Of a DNA stretch of 62,654 nt, positions 43,255 through 51,780 are shown one piece after another. Position numbers and translations under genes: made by a program. The stretch is from the NCBI GenBank assembly GCA_964393815.1, contig CAYMUP010000002.1, positions 1-62,654 of the forward strand, given 5' to 3'. How positions within the stretch are numbered: the stretch's first letter is position 1; each line of letters begins with the position of its first letter. The notes below the pieces were generated by a model. That model made no database searches, was not told the origin of the DNA, and saw only the letters and a program-made list of their open reading frames with translations. Source of the DNA: JAGXIT01 sp964393815 (GTDB taxonomy: Bacteria > Patescibacteriota > Saccharimonadia > Saccharimonadales > UBA4665).

Positions 43255-43397
43255 AGTTGTTTTTTGTTTTTATTTATAAAGATTCTAATGGCATGCTACC
43301 ACAAGCGGTTTCGCTTGTCGATAGTCTTTTGCCATCTGCACGTTAAAAATGTGTTGTTTTTTATACATAGAAACGCCCGACGTCCCTTTTGCCTTTC

Positions 43398-43426
43398 TTT
43401 ACAACACCGATAACATCGTTTATAGT
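43398..43426 (+). promoter_or_regulatory. promoter of rpsT
   Basis: TTTACA (43398-43403), 17-bp spacer, TATAGT (43421-43426). A leader of about 50 nt has GAAGGAAT before the ATG at 43483. Confidence 0.65.
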
Positions 43427-43482
43427 ACGTAGCTAGCAAAACAGTATTTAAAAAACGTAAGGCGAAGGAATCATAACAACAT

Positions 43483-43890
43483 ATGCCAATCATCAAATCA
43501 GCAAAAAAGCGCGTCAAAGTTGCCCGTAAAGCCACAGTGCGCAATAGCAAAACCAAGCGTAGTCTAAAGGCCGCTGTCAAAGCTTTTGGTACTGCCCTAA
43601 CTGCTAGCGACAAGAAAAAAGCCGTCAAAGCCCTAGACAAAGTGCAGAGCGAGCTCGATAAAGCCGCTAAAAAAGGTGTGATGCACAAGAACAAAGCTGC
43701 CCGCAAGAAGTCTCAGGCCGCTCGTGCCGCTAAAAAAGCCGGTGCACCAGCTGGAGTCAAAAGCGACAAAGTCAAAACCGCTCCAGCTAAGAAAGCTGCC
43801 GTCAAAAAAGCCGCTCCTAAAAAAGTAGCTGCGAAGAAGGCACCTGCTAAGAAACCAGCAGCCAAAAAAGCCCCCGCCAAGAAAAAATAA
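43483..43890 (+). CDS. rpsT: ribosomal protein bS20 with histone-H1-like tail
   Basis: Residues 1-85 are a normal bS20 (MPIIKSAKKRVKVARKATVR, then HKNKAARKKSQ). Residues about 86-135 are an added tail of Lys, Ala and Pro in repeats such as AAKKAPAKKP, like the C-terminal arm of histone H1 or bacterial HU/H1 homologs. The whole is 135 residues against about 87 in most bacteria. S20 binds the 16S 5' domain, and the tail could reach further into rRNA or bind DNA. The frame is open, codon use is unchanged and a terminator follows directly, so the tail is real coding sequence. Confidence 0.92.
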   Translation: MPIIKSAKKRVKVARKATVRNSKTKRSLKAAVKAFGTALTASDKKKAVKALDKVQSELDKAAKKGVMHKNKAARKKSQAARAAKKAGAPAGVKSDKVKTAPAKKAAVKKAAPKKVAAKKAPAKKPAAKKAPAKKK

Positions 43891-43903
43891 CCTCTTTGCA
43901 AGC

Positions 43904-43940
43904 AAAAACCGCCCTTCAATATATTGGAGGCGGTTTTTTG
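43904..43940. terminator. bidirectional terminator between rpsT and holA
   Basis: Stem AAACCGCC/GGCGGTTT continued by CTTCAATA/TATTGGAG. T runs follow on the plus strand (TTTTTTG) and, read from the other side, on the minus strand (TTTTTG). Confidence 0.85.
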
Positions 43941-43955
43941 TTTTCCAAGGTATTA

Positions 43956-44867
43956 CTATGCGAGGGTGAGAAGGAAGTATTGGACGGCCTCATCGGGAAG
44001 TGTGCCGTCAGTTTTAGTGCGCTGGTCAAGTTTGCGCAGCTCGGTTACCAGCTCTTTTATACGTGCAAGCGTTAGTCGCCGCGCAAGATTCATCGATTTT
44101 TGGGCTACAAAGGGGCTAATTTTGGCCTCCCGGGCCACTACGTCGCTCGGACGTTCCCCTGCAGTCTTACAGAGAGCGATGATGTGGAGCTGCCAGGTGA
44201 GCAAAGCGATAATTTTTTGAGGCTCTTCACCGAGCGACCGTTGTTCTTTGTATAGCTGCGTTGCACGGCGTACATTGCCCGCAAAAGCAGCGTCCAGTAG
44301 TTCAAATACAGTGCTCTGCGGGGAGGCTTCAGTCAAAAGATCAATGCTACGACGGTCGACTGTAGCGTTGTAAGCCAACAACTTGTCTATTTCGTGTTGT
44401 ACGAGCAGCTGGTTTGCCCCAACTCGTTCGACCAAGTAGCGTGCATCGCCCGCACTGAGCGTTCCGCCCTGCTCACGGGCGTAGTCACCGGCAAACCGCA
44501 CCACTCCGTGCGCATCCAGCACTGAAAACTCACAAAACTCAGTTAGTTTTTTGAGCTGTTTGTAGTAACTCAGGCGCTTGTCGAGCTTGGACTCCAAGAT
44601 TAAAACATCGTTTGTCTCGGCAATTTCGCCTAAAAATGCCTCAAAGCGCTCTGTAAACTCTTTGTTTTTACTAGGAGTACGAAGCACCACTAGTTTACGA
44701 CTCGCGAGAAATGGCAGGCTCTGTACTGCCTCGACCATGCGTTCGTACGAAACCTCTTCGCCGTCCAGTTTCTCGAGACCCATGTCGGTGTGTTCCGCCA
44801 CAAAACTAGCGACGATCCGGCGCAGATCCGCCTGGCGCGCAACATCATTTTCCCCTGTAAGAGTCAT
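43956..44867 (-). CDS. holA: DNA polymerase III delta subunit
   Basis: This protein of about 303 residues has an N-terminal AAA-like domain (about 1-130; MTLTGENDVARQ and VLILESKLDKRLSYYKQLKK), a middle domain with LVERVGANQLLVQHEIDKL, and a C-terminal collar domain (about 200-300; DAAFAGNVRRATQLYKEQRSLGEEPQKI). HolA opens the beta clamp in the clamp-loader complex. The ATG at 44867 is chosen over the GTG two codons upstream because AGAGGGG lies at a fitting distance. It converges with rpsT at a shared terminator. Confidence 0.88.
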   Translation of the reverse strand: MTLTGENDVARQADLRRIVASFVAEHTDMGLEKLDGEEVSYERMVEAVQSLPFLASRKLVVLRTPSKNKEFTERFEAFLGEIAETNDVLILESKLDKRLSYYKQLKKLTEFCEFSVLDAHGVVRFAGDYAREQGGTLSAGDARYLVERVGANQLLVQHEIDKLLAYNATVDRRSIDLLTEASPQSTVFELLDAAFAGNVRRATQLYKEQRSLGEEPQKIIALLTWQLHIIALCKTAGERPSDVVAREAKISPFVAQKSMNLARRLTLARIKELVTELRKLDQRTKTDGTLPDEAVQYFLLTLA

Positions 44868-44980
44868 TATCACCCCTCTATCTTAACTGAGTAATCTACC
44901 GGTGGCTAGAGTGGGATCGCCGCTGCAAAGCGTGCCCAGGCTTTTGTAAGGAGTTTTACAGATTGTCTCATCTGAATCCA

Positions 44981-44986
44981 TACAAT
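44981..44986 (+). promoter_or_regulatory. -10 box of the otsAB fusion gene
   Basis: TACAAT ends 14 nt before the ATG at 45001. The possible -35 TTTACA lies 20 bp away (44955-44960). There is no Shine-Dalgarno between the -10 and the ATG. Confidence 0.4.
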
Positions 44987-45000
44987 AGAAGCTACCAGTT

Positions 45001-47178
45001 ATGGCCAGAAAGATTATCGTTTCCAATCGCCTACCTTTTTCGTTTAAGAAGGTTGATGGCAAGCTGACCTACCAGCAAGGTGGTGGTGGGCTAGCTACCG
45101 CTCTCAGTTCCTACACAAAAGGTGGTAATAGTCTGTGGATCGGCTGGCCAGGGCTCCCCAGCGACGACTTGAGCGAAGACGACAAGACCGAAATCACCGA
45201 GATCCTCAAAAAGCACAATTGTCACCCCGTCTTTTTATCGCAAAAACAGATTGATGAGTTCTATAACGGCTACAGCAATAGTGTCCTTTGGCCCATATAT
45301 CACGATATGGATGTTGTTACTGGCAATACAGGCGCAAACTGGAAAGCGTTTGTCGCCGCCAACAAACTCTATGCAGAGACCGCCGTGGCACTTTCTTCCC
45401 CAAAAGACACACTCTGGATCCACGACTACCAGCTGCAGCTCGTACCTGAACAAATTCGGGTACTCAGGCCTCGCAGCAGAGTGGGCTTCTTCTTACATAT
45501 ACCTTTCCCAAAACACGCCGAACTAGTCAAATCCGGTCATGCAGATAAGCTGCTACGGGGAGTGCTGGGGGCAGATCTCGTCGGGTTTCACACCCCAAGT
45601 TACGTCGAAAACTTCCTCGCGGGCTGCGTTGCCGAAAAAATCGGACGTGTCGGCACCGAGAAAGTCGCGCTCTCTACTCGCATCGTGCGCGTCACTGAGT
45701 TCCCAATCAGCATCGACTACGAGGCTTTCGAAAAAGCTACCAAAACCCGTGATGTCGCCCGTGAATACAAAAATTTGCAGTGGCGCTACAAGGGCAAAAA
45801 AGTCATTCTCATGAGTGACCGCATGGATCCTGCCAAAGGGCTTTTAGAGCGTCTAAAAGCCTATCAAACCCTCTTAAAAAAGCAGCCCGAGCTGCACGGC
45901 AAGGTCGTGATGGCCATGATAGCCATGCCCTCACGCGGCGACATCGAGGTGTACAAAAAACTGCGTGAAGACATTGAACGGCTCGTCATTGACATTAACG
46001 AACAGTTTGGCACGAAGTCTTGGCGACCCATCGATGCAGTCTACGACAATCTACCGTTTGCCAAGTATGCTGCATTGTACCGACGAGCGGATGTGGCGTT
46101 CATCGCACCTCTCCGTGATGGCATGAACCTCGTCGCCAAAGAGTTTCTAGCGAGCGCCACCAAACACGACGGCGTACTCGTACTAAGCGAGACGGCCGGT
46201 GCCGCCGAAGAGCTCAAAGATGCCATTCTCGTCAATCCAAACCGGCCAAAAACACTTGTCAGCGGCCTACACGACGCCCTCACGCTGCCAAAAAGTGAGC
46301 TCCGCCGCCGCACTGCCAATATGCAGCGGCACATCAAACATTTTAACGTTCACCGCTGGGTAGATAGTTTTGTAGATACACTTGAAAAACCACGCCAGGC
46401 CCCAGGTCTCGTGCACGTTACACACACCCTGTCTCGCACCCTTCAAAACGCTCTGCTTGCCGACTATCATCAAACCAAAAAGCGACTAATTATGCTGGAT
46501 TACGACGGCACCTTACAGCCTTTTGTAAATGATCCGGCAAAGTCTACGCCAAGTCGTCGCGTACTAAATCTGTTAAAACGACTCTCCGACGACCCCGCTA
46601 ACGATGTTGTCGTTACCAGTGGTCGCAGCCGCAGTGATTTGCAGTCCTGGTTTGGAGGCCTGCCTGTCGGTCTTGCCGCTGAACACGGTGCATTTTACCG
46701 ACGAAAAGGTGGCCAAAACTGGCACCGTACCGTGTCGGGTGACATGAACTGGCAAGAATATGTTGCTCATTTGTTCGCCCACTACGCAGAGATGACTCCC
46801 GGAGCACATGTTGAACACAAGGAATACGCACTGGTATGGCACTACCGAGGGGCTTCCCCGTATCATTCACAAAAGAACTTGGTTGCACTGAGGCGCTTAC
46901 TAAGGCCAATTGCCCAAAAGTACAATCTAGTAGTACGCGATGGCCAAAAGATCCTCGAAGTTAAACCGCGCGAAGCCCACAAAGGCCGCATTGGACAAGA
47001 ATGGCTCATCCACGACCATGATTTCGTACTCTGTGCCGGCGATGATACCACTGACGAAGACATGTTCGAGGCCATGCCACCCGAATCTTGGAGCATCAAA
47101 ATCGGCCGGGGTCGGTCCCTCGCCAACTACCGCCTCGCAAATATAGAGGCGCTTCATACTCTCCTCCGCAAGCTCTAG
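45001..47178 (+). CDS. otsAB: fused trehalose-6-phosphate synthase/phosphatase
   Basis: This 725-residue bifunctional protein has residues about 1-460 as a GT20 synthase (IVSNRLPFSF, GGLATALSS, LWPIYH, WIHDYQLQLVPEQIR, MNLVAKEFLA) that makes trehalose 6-phosphate from UDP-glucose and glucose 6-phosphate. Residues about 490-725 are a HAD phosphatase with LDYDGTLQPFV, VVTSGRSRSD and CAGDDTTDEDMFE that removes the phosphate. The fusion gives the whole pathway in one chain. Trehalose would serve as osmo- or stress protectant or in surface glycolipids. It converges on fpg with 3 bp between the stops. Confidence 0.95.
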   Translation: MARKIIVSNRLPFSFKKVDGKLTYQQGGGGLATALSSYTKGGNSLWIGWPGLPSDDLSEDDKTEITEILKKHNCHPVFLSQKQIDEFYNGYSNSVLWPIYHDMDVVTGNTGANWKAFVAANKLYAETAVALSSPKDTLWIHDYQLQLVPEQIRVLRPRSRVGFFLHIPFPKHAELVKSGHADKLLRGVLGADLVGFHTPSYVENFLAGCVAEKIGRVGTEKVALSTRIVRVTEFPISIDYEAFEKATKTRDVAREYKNLQWRYKGKKVILMSDRMDPAKGLLERLKAYQTLLKKQPELHGKVVMAMIAMPSRGDIEVYKKLREDIERLVIDINEQFGTKSWRPIDAVYDNLPFAKYAALYRRADVAFIAPLRDGMNLVAKEFLASATKHDGVLVLSETAGAAEELKDAILVNPNRPKTLVSGLHDALTLPKSELRRRTANMQRHIKHFNVHRWVDSFVDTLEKPRQAPGLVHVTHTLSRTLQNALLADYHQTKKRLIMLDYDGTLQPFVNDPAKSTPSRRVLNLLKRLSDDPANDVVVTSGRSRSDLQSWFGGLPVGLAAEHGAFYRRKGGQNWHRTVSGDMNWQEYVAHLFAHYAEMTPGAHVEHKEYALVWHYRGASPYHSQKNLVALRRLLRPIAQKYNLVVRDGQKILEVKPREAHKGRIGQEWLIHDHDFVLCAGDDTTDEDMFEAMPPESWSIKIGRGRSLANYRLANIEALHTLLRKL

Positions 47179-47181
47179 CTT

Positions 47182-48057
47182 TTAAGCTAGTTTCTGGCAG
47201 TTAGGGCAGAGGTGAGTGCCGCGACCAGCGACTCGGGTTTTGATAATGGTTGTGCCACAACGCGGACAAGGGTGGCCTTCGCGCCGAAATACGTTCGCAA
47301 AACTAAGGTAGCTGCCTTTTTTACCCTCAGCATTGACGTAGTTTTTGTCGGTCGAGCCGCCTTTCTCTATGGAAAGTTGCATGACCTTTTTCACTTCATT
47401 TAGCAAAACGGCGAGTTTTTCATCTGTTACCTCAGCAACTTTGCACCCGGGATGGATTTTGGCTCCCCATAAACTCTCGTCGGCATATATATTGCCGACA
47501 CCAGCTAGCACCGTTTGGTCGAGCAACGCCGCCTTAACGCTCGTGCCGCTGCGGCGACGCATGCGGAGTATGAAATTCTCAGCTGTAAAGCTGGCTTCAA
47601 GCGGCTCTGGGCCAACTTTGCGCATAAAATAGATGTTTGGTATCTCTGCGGTTGGATACAGTTTCATCCAACCAAATTTACGCAGATCGTTGAAATAAAG
47701 CCGCGTTTTATCGGTAAATTCTATGTGTTCACGTGTAGTGTTATCTGGTAGTGTGCGCAAAAAACTGTCGCTCGGATGCCCACCACCCCACCTGGCCGCG
47801 TCAGAAACCACAATAATCTGCCCCGTCATTTTGAGATGGCAAGCCAGCGTGTAACCGCTTGATAGCTCTATGAGCAGTAGTTTGGCTCGCCTTTTTACGC
47901 TAACGACATTCGCCCCAACCAAAAAGGAGCTTACGTCCCCGAGCGCGTTTGGGAAGCTTTTGGGGCTGTCATAGTTGTGAGCACTATGTATCGTCTTGCC
48001 CACAATCAACGCGTCCAAGCCCCTTCGAATTGTCTCCACCTCTGGTAACTCTGGCAT
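47182..48057 (-). CDS. mutM: formamidopyrimidine-DNA glycosylase
   Basis: This 291-residue enzyme has the required MPELPEVETIRRGL start, where Pro2 is the nucleophile and Glu3 is catalytic. It also has the helix-two-turn-helix KAALLDQTVLAGVGNIYADE, catalytic Lys in HLKMTGQ, and a C-terminal four-cysteine zinc finger (CPRCGTT... and CPNCQKL). It excises 8-oxoguanine and nicks the site. The start at 48057 is fixed by the need for Pro2. The -10 box TATAAT lies 9 nt upstream. The zinc finger is intact, unlike the metal sites of DnaG, PilB and UDG here. Confidence 0.96.
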   Translation of the reverse strand: MPELPEVETIRRGLDALIVGKTIHSAHNYDSPKSFPNALGDVSSFLVGANVVSVKRRAKLLLIELSSGYTLACHLKMTGQIIVVSDAARWGGGHPSDSFLRTLPDNTTREHIEFTDKTRLYFNDLRKFGWMKLYPTAEIPNIYFMRKVGPEPLEASFTAENFILRMRRRSGTSVKAALLDQTVLAGVGNIYADESLWGAKIHPGCKVAEVTDEKLAVLLNEVKKVMQLSIEKGGSTDKNYVNAEGKKGSYLSFANVFRREGHPCPRCGTTIIKTRVAGRGTHLCPNCQKLA

Positions 48058-48155
48058 AACATGCTTATTATATCTCAACCAGTCGACCTCTTTCACCGCC
48101 GACTCTGGTTGTTTATTCGTTCTCTAGAGTCATCACATGAAAACAGAGGTATGAT

Positions 48156-48184
48156 TTGCAGAAACTGGTGCTTTAGGCGATACT
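48156..48184 (+). promoter_or_regulatory. promoter of DciA-like gene, leaderless layout
   Basis: TTGCAG (48156-48161), 17-bp spacer, GATACT (48179-48184), then 9 nt to the ATG at 48194. Confidence 0.55.
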
Positions 48185-48193
48185 GGTGACACT

Positions 48194-48430
48194 ATGGATG
48201 GGATTAGAGACATACTGCTGCGCAAAGATTTTGATGTGCCACCGGAAGTAAGTGCCATCAAAGACTACGTGCAGCGCCACTACAACAGCGACGTGCGCGT
48301 AACCGTGCAGCCTAAATCTCTCCTTATTTCGGCGCGCAGCGCAAGCCTGATTGGTTCACTTCGCTTAAACGCCCCTGCCCTGCAAAAGGCGGTTAACACC
48401 GACAAAAAGCTCATTTTTCGTATTGGATAA
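48194..48430 (+). CDS. small DUF721/DciA-like protein
   Basis: This 78-residue protein has the beta pattern RVTVQPKSLLISARSASLIGSL followed by LNAPALQKAVN and a short final strand IFRIG, similar to the compact KH-like core of DUF721 proteins. Members called DciA load the replicative helicase in many bacteria. The match is by eye and short, so the assignment is tentative. The last 20 bp overlap the end of the convergent HAD gene. It has a good promoter of its own, which supports it as real. Confidence 0.5.
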   Translation: MDGIRDILLRKDFDVPPEVSAIKDYVQRHYNSDVRVTVQPKSLLISARSASLIGSLRLNAPALQKAVNTDKKLIFRIG

Positions 48431-48995
48431 GCAATTGATCTAGGTCAGCAGTAAATTGCTCAAAACTCTCATACACAATAGCTTTCATACCGGTAGACTC
48501 TGCTGCCTCGCAGAAACCCACTCTGTCGTCTACAAAAATACACTCGCTCGTTTCTACCCCAAGTCTATTTGCTGCCAGCCGATAAATCGCAGCGTCGGGT
48601 TTGGCAACTCCAACGTCGCCAGAGGCAACCACTGCGTCAAAAAGGCCAGCAAGCTCAGCCTCTGAAAAGCGCTTATGCAGACTCCCTGCTCCGATGTTGC
48701 TGAGGAGCCCAGTTTTGTACTGAGGGCGCAAGGTGGTGATTAACTTGAGGAGCGGCTCGTTTCTCACCTCGCCTTGCCGTAGCTGCAAGACATACGTATC
48801 GACATCTAACCCAAAAAGCGAGGCTAGTTGCTCTCTAGTTTCATCGGTTGAAACAATGCCTCGATTCGCAAGCTGTACGGCCGCCTTCAGCTCGCGCGCA
48901 CCTTGTGGGTTTGTGAGCGCCAACTTATCATGCATCGCTTGCAGGCTATCGGTGATGAGCACGCCAAAACAATCAAAAATGATTGCTTTAATCAC
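48411..48995 (-). CDS. HAD-superfamily hydrolase (YihX-like), second of a tandem pair
   Basis: This 194-residue protein has motif I IIFDCFGVL, with the nucleophilic Asp kept and the second Asp replaced by Gly as in YihX/haloacid-dehalogenase-like members. Motif II is LLSNIGAG, motif III Lys in VGVAKPDAAIYRLA, and motif IV FVDDRVGFCEAA. A four-helix cap lies between motifs I and II. The substrate is unknown, with small sugar phosphates typical of the group. It overlaps the upstream paralog by 8 bp and arose by tandem duplication. Confidence 0.82.
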   Translation of the reverse strand: MIKAIIFDCFGVLITDSLQAMHDKLALTNPQGARELKAAVQLANRGIVSTDETREQLASLFGLDVDTYVLQLRQGEVRNEPLLKLITTLRPQYKTGLLSNIGAGSLHKRFSEAELAGLFDAVVASGDVGVAKPDAAIYRLAANRLGVETSECIFVDDRVGFCEAAESTGMKAIVYESFEQFTADLDQLLIQYEK

Positions 48996-49566
48996 TTTTT
49001 AGTAACCTTTCAACGTCACTCTCAACTTGTTCGTTAGTGGTATACAAAATAGTCTTCATTCCTAATTTATCGGCTGTTTCTAGGTGGCGAGACTGATCGT
49101 CGACTACGATGCACTCATCTGGTTCTACGCCGAGTTCATCGCAGATAAGTTGGTAAATCGCGGGGTCTGGCTTAGTTAGCCCCACATGAAATGAGGTGAT
49201 GGCAGCGTCGAAAAGCTGTCGGTCGCTGGCAGTAAAAATTGTGTGCAGCACATCGCGGCTGGCATTGCTGAGTAAACCAATTTTATACACGCCCCGTAGC
49301 TCATCCTCAATCCAGCCTAGCAGCTGTCTATTGGGCGCTGTTTCTTCAAACTTTTGACGTACCTCTGCCTCAGAAACCTCTGCAGCCTGCGCCACTGCAG
49401 ACACAAACTGCTGGTTGGAAGCTTTGCCAGCATCAACTTCTTCACCCAGACGACGTAGAGCCTGCCAGCGCTCAGGTTTGCTTCCAAAATGCTCCGTCTT
49501 AAACTGCTGCCAGGCATTAAGCCCAAGTACGCCGTAAAGATCAAAAATGACTGCCCGCGTTTTCAT
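48988..49566 (-). CDS. HAD-superfamily hydrolase (YihX-like), first of a tandem pair
   Basis: This 192-residue protein has motif I VIFDLYGVLG, motif II LLSNASRDV, motif III HVGLTKPDPAIYQLI and motif IV VVDDQSRHLETA. It is clearly homologous to the downstream gene over the full length. A TAAAAT -10 box (49574-49579) lies 7 nt before the ATG, so the pair is probably transcribed from a leaderless start here. The two may differ in substrate. Confidence 0.82.
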   Translation of the reverse strand: MKTRAVIFDLYGVLGLNAWQQFKTEHFGSKPERWQALRRLGEEVDAGKASNQQFVSAVAQAAEVSEAEVRQKFEETAPNRQLLGWIEDELRGVYKIGLLSNASRDVLHTIFTASDRQLFDAAITSFHVGLTKPDPAIYQLICDELGVEPDECIVVDDQSRHLETADKLGMKTILYTTNEQVESDVERLLKSD

Positions 49567-49609
49567 GTGACTTATTTTAACCTAAAGAACAGTGTAGAAG
49601 AAAGCTAGC

Positions 49610-50188
49610 TTAGAGAGTGTTGATGTTCAGTGAGCGAGTTACTTCGCTATAGTCCTTCACCGGTATCTGGCGATTGAAAAGTGCGCGCGTTTGAGCACCT
49701 CTACCCTGGTAATTACCACCACCGCAAGACGTGGTCCAACTACGCCTCACGTCACTGCCGTTCATCAGTCGAAATACATAGCGGCTACCAGTTGGGCACG
49801 TGCCAGCCTCGAGCGGATCGTTGTTTTTAACTGAGCCGTTTGTAAAGCCAAGCACATCGAGCGCCGCCAAAAAGCTCTTGTATGATTCGGCGGTGTTTGG
49901 ATAGCTACGACTTTCTAAGACCTGGCCATCATAGCCGATCATTGTTTCGATTTTGCTCTCTGTGCGACTCACAGAAATGCGAATAGCGTTATGATCCTGG
50001 TTGACGATAATAGGGCCGTCAACATACATTTCGGTTACCGCATCGGTAGCAGCATAACTCGCGAGGTCTTCTGCTGGCTGAGTGGTAGTGGTATTACTAC
50101 CCCTAAAAGCGTTGGCTAGCAGCAATATAAAGAGCCAGATCAAACCGACACAAACAAGTAGAAAAATGATAGATCGTATTGCTTTCAT
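49610..50188 (-). CDS. membrane-anchored extracytoplasmic protein, unknown
   Basis: This 192-residue protein has an N-terminal membrane anchor (about 5-28), then a soluble domain. The domain contains strands such as ESKIETMIGYDGQVLESRSYP and two cysteine-containing segments (EAGTCPTGSRYVF, TTSCGGGNYQGRG), which may form a disulfide outside the cell. No family is recognised. The promoter TTGCAA-17-TATCAT upstream gives a 38-nt leader with GGGAGAAA. It lies between the PspC gene and the HAD pair. Confidence 0.6.
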   Translation of the reverse strand: MKAIRSIIFLLVCVGLIWLFILLLANAFRGSNTTTTQPAEDLASYAATDAVTEMYVDGPIIVNQDHNAIRISVSRTESKIETMIGYDGQVLESRSYPNTAESYKSFLAALDVLGFTNGSVKNNDPLEAGTCPTGSRYVFRLMNGSDVRRSWTTSCGGGNYQGRGAQTRALFNRQIPVKDYSEVTRSLNINTL

Positions 50189-50226
50189 ATTGTTTCTCCC
50201 GAAGCTGAGATGCGCTTCATGGCTCT

Positions 50227-50255
50227 ATGATAGCATATTTGTGTCAATTTTGCAA
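50227..50255 (-). promoter_or_regulatory. promoter of the anchored protein gene
   Basis: Minus-strand -35 TTGCAA (50250-50255), 17-bp spacer, and -10 TATCAT (50227-50232), with a 38-nt leader and a GGGAG site. Confidence 0.55.
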
Positions 50256-50258
50256 GAT

Positions 50259-51329
50259 CTACCAATTATTCCGATTCTTTTCATATTCTCTGATGACTTC
50301 ATTTGAACAGCGGTTGCCATCGACACAAATCGAATGCTTGCCTATCTTAAGATACCCATCGTTTGCCCTGACGTTTGAGCGTACCGGGTCAATAGCTGCA
50401 ACGATAAATCCGTTCAGCATAACAGCTACGGCCACCCATAGGACCCAAAAACCAACAGGGAGCACAGAAGGCTCGGAGGGGTTTTCTTTCTCTGGACGAG
50501 CGATGCGCTCAAATAATCTGAAGAGTGCCAAAAGCGGTAAGGCCACAGCCACAAACATGGCGGTAATGAGTGCCAGTTGCTCAAACTTACCAAACTCTGC
50601 CAGGTTACCCGTTAGTGTTGTCTGACCGAGTGATACAAGCCAAATCCCCCACCCCCACACTGTTGCGAGCAGCCCAATAACGATTGCTGTCGAGATCGCA
50701 AAAATACGTGATGCCACCCGAGCAATTGTCGAAAGCACACGACCTACACGCTGTATGCTGTCATCGGGTATGTCTTGCTTAACTCGCGTTACAATCTCTT
50801 GAGCAGTGACTGGTTTACCATGCGCTTCTGCCTCTTGGGCCCTTGTCTGCGCCTTTGGCATCACCACCGCCAAGACGATGTAGACGAGCAGCCAAAAGCC
50901 TTGGGTGATGAAAAGCATCAGCACAAACAAGACCCGCATGAGTGTCGCGTCCATACCGAAATAGGCCGCTAAACCAGCACAAACTCCGGCAATTTTGCCT
51001 TCTTTAGGTAGAAGATATAGCTTTCTCGGCTGTGCCTCCGATGGGTCTGTAGACTCTGTCACGGTAGCTTCATCGTCAGCTTCAACTGGGCCCACCTCTT
51101 TGATGGCTTTTTTGATAGCCACTGCCTTCAAAACCGTTTGACCGTTTTTTAACTCTGCCGTTGCTTTTGTCACCACGGCAGATTCAATGTCACTGAGCAC
51201 TTCTTCTTTGTCGGGATTGTCTGCCAGCTGTTTTTCGGCTCTCGCCAAATATTTTTGCAAGAGTTCATACCCCTCTTCATCCACCTGGTACGCCCTACCG
51301 CCTAAGTCGACATTTATAACTTTACGCAT
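50259..51329 (-). CDS. PspC-domain membrane protein
   Basis: This 356-residue protein has an N-terminal soluble part (1-100, likely anti-sigma or adaptor-like; EVLSDIESAVV) followed by the PspC domain at about 101-160 (RKLYLLPKEGKIAGVCAGLAAYFG plus one hydrophobic helix). Several further membrane helices lie at about 205-310. PspC proteins sense envelope stress. The start overlaps the padR gene by 8 bp, a PadR-PspC pair seen in many Gram-positive-like genomes, so PadR probably controls it. Confidence 0.82.
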   Translation of the reverse strand: MRKVINVDLGGRAYQVDEEGYELLQKYLARAEKQLADNPDKEEVLSDIESAVVTKATAELKNGQTVLKAVAIKKAIKEVGPVEADDEATVTESTDPSEAQPRKLYLLPKEGKIAGVCAGLAAYFGMDATLMRVLFVLMLFITQGFWLLVYIVLAVVMPKAQTRAQEAEAHGKPVTAQEIVTRVKQDIPDDSIQRVGRVLSTIARVASRIFAISTAIVIGLLATVWGWGIWLVSLGQTTLTGNLAEFGKFEQLALITAMFVAVALPLLALFRLFERIARPEKENPSEPSVLPVGFWVLWVAVAVMLNGFIVAAIDPVRSNVRANDGYLKIGKHSICVDGNRCSNEVIREYEKNRNNW

Positions 51330-51657
51330 GTGCTCCTCCTATTGCCTCTAGGCTGTTATATAGATGTTGCCAGTACTTATGCATCTGTTCTAAACGAGCC
51401 TCTCCAATTGTTGTCAGACCATAATACTTCCTTGGCGGGCCGACTTCGCTTTCTTCCCATTTGTACGCGAGGAGTTCCTCCCGTTTTAGCCGGGAAAGCA
51501 GCGGGTAGAGCGTACCTTCACTTGTCTCAAACGGTGTGCCTTCGAGTCGCTTTAAAATATCGGCGACGTAGGCGTGTTTGTCAGAAACAGAGCTTAAAAC
51601 TGCAAATTCTAGCAGTCCTTTGCGGAGTTGAGTGAATGATTGATCATTTTCTTGCAT
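51322..51657 (-). CDS. PadR-family transcription regulator
   Basis: This 111-residue winged-helix protein has AVLSSVSDKHAYVADILKRLEGTPF, then EGTLYPLLSRLKREELLAYKWEES, then GPPRKYYGLTTIGEARLE, the full PadR signature, with a short C-terminal helix for dimerisation. It is the first gene of the padR-pspC unit. An 8-bp inverted repeat overlaps its own -10 box, so self-repression is likely. The inducer is unknown, with envelope stress a reasonable guess. Confidence 0.9.
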   Translation of the reverse strand: MQENDQSFTQLRKGLLEFAVLSSVSDKHAYVADILKRLEGTPFETSEGTLYPLLSRLKREELLAYKWEESEVGPPRKYYGLTTIGEARLEQMHKYWQHLYNSLEAIGGAHA

Positions 51658-51659
51658 AA

Positions 51660-51704
51660 GCTACCTTTCATTAACAAGGTAGCATGTGTATGAAACTATG
51701 TCAA
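51660..51704 (-). promoter_or_regulatory. padR promoter with overlapping palindromic operator
   Basis: Minus-strand -35 TTGACA (51699-51704), 17-bp spacer, and -10 TACCTT (51676-51681). The inverted repeat GCTACCTT (51660-51667) / AAGGTAGC (51676-51683) covers the -10 and the start of transcription, which fits a repressor site. Confidence 0.7.
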
Positions 51705-51729
51705 GCACTTGCTTTTGCAGTACAACCCA

Positions 51730-51775
51730 TTTCACCTGGGATTAATAATTTACTTCGGTGACTTTCACTCCATTT
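51730..51775. repeat. 45-bp TTTCACC module, intergenic
   Basis: TTTCACCTGGGAT, then TTTACTTCGGTGAC, then TTTCACTCCATTT. It leads into a heptamer array, as at the start of the 330-bp repeats. Confidence 0.75.
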
Positions 51776-51780
51776 ACAGA

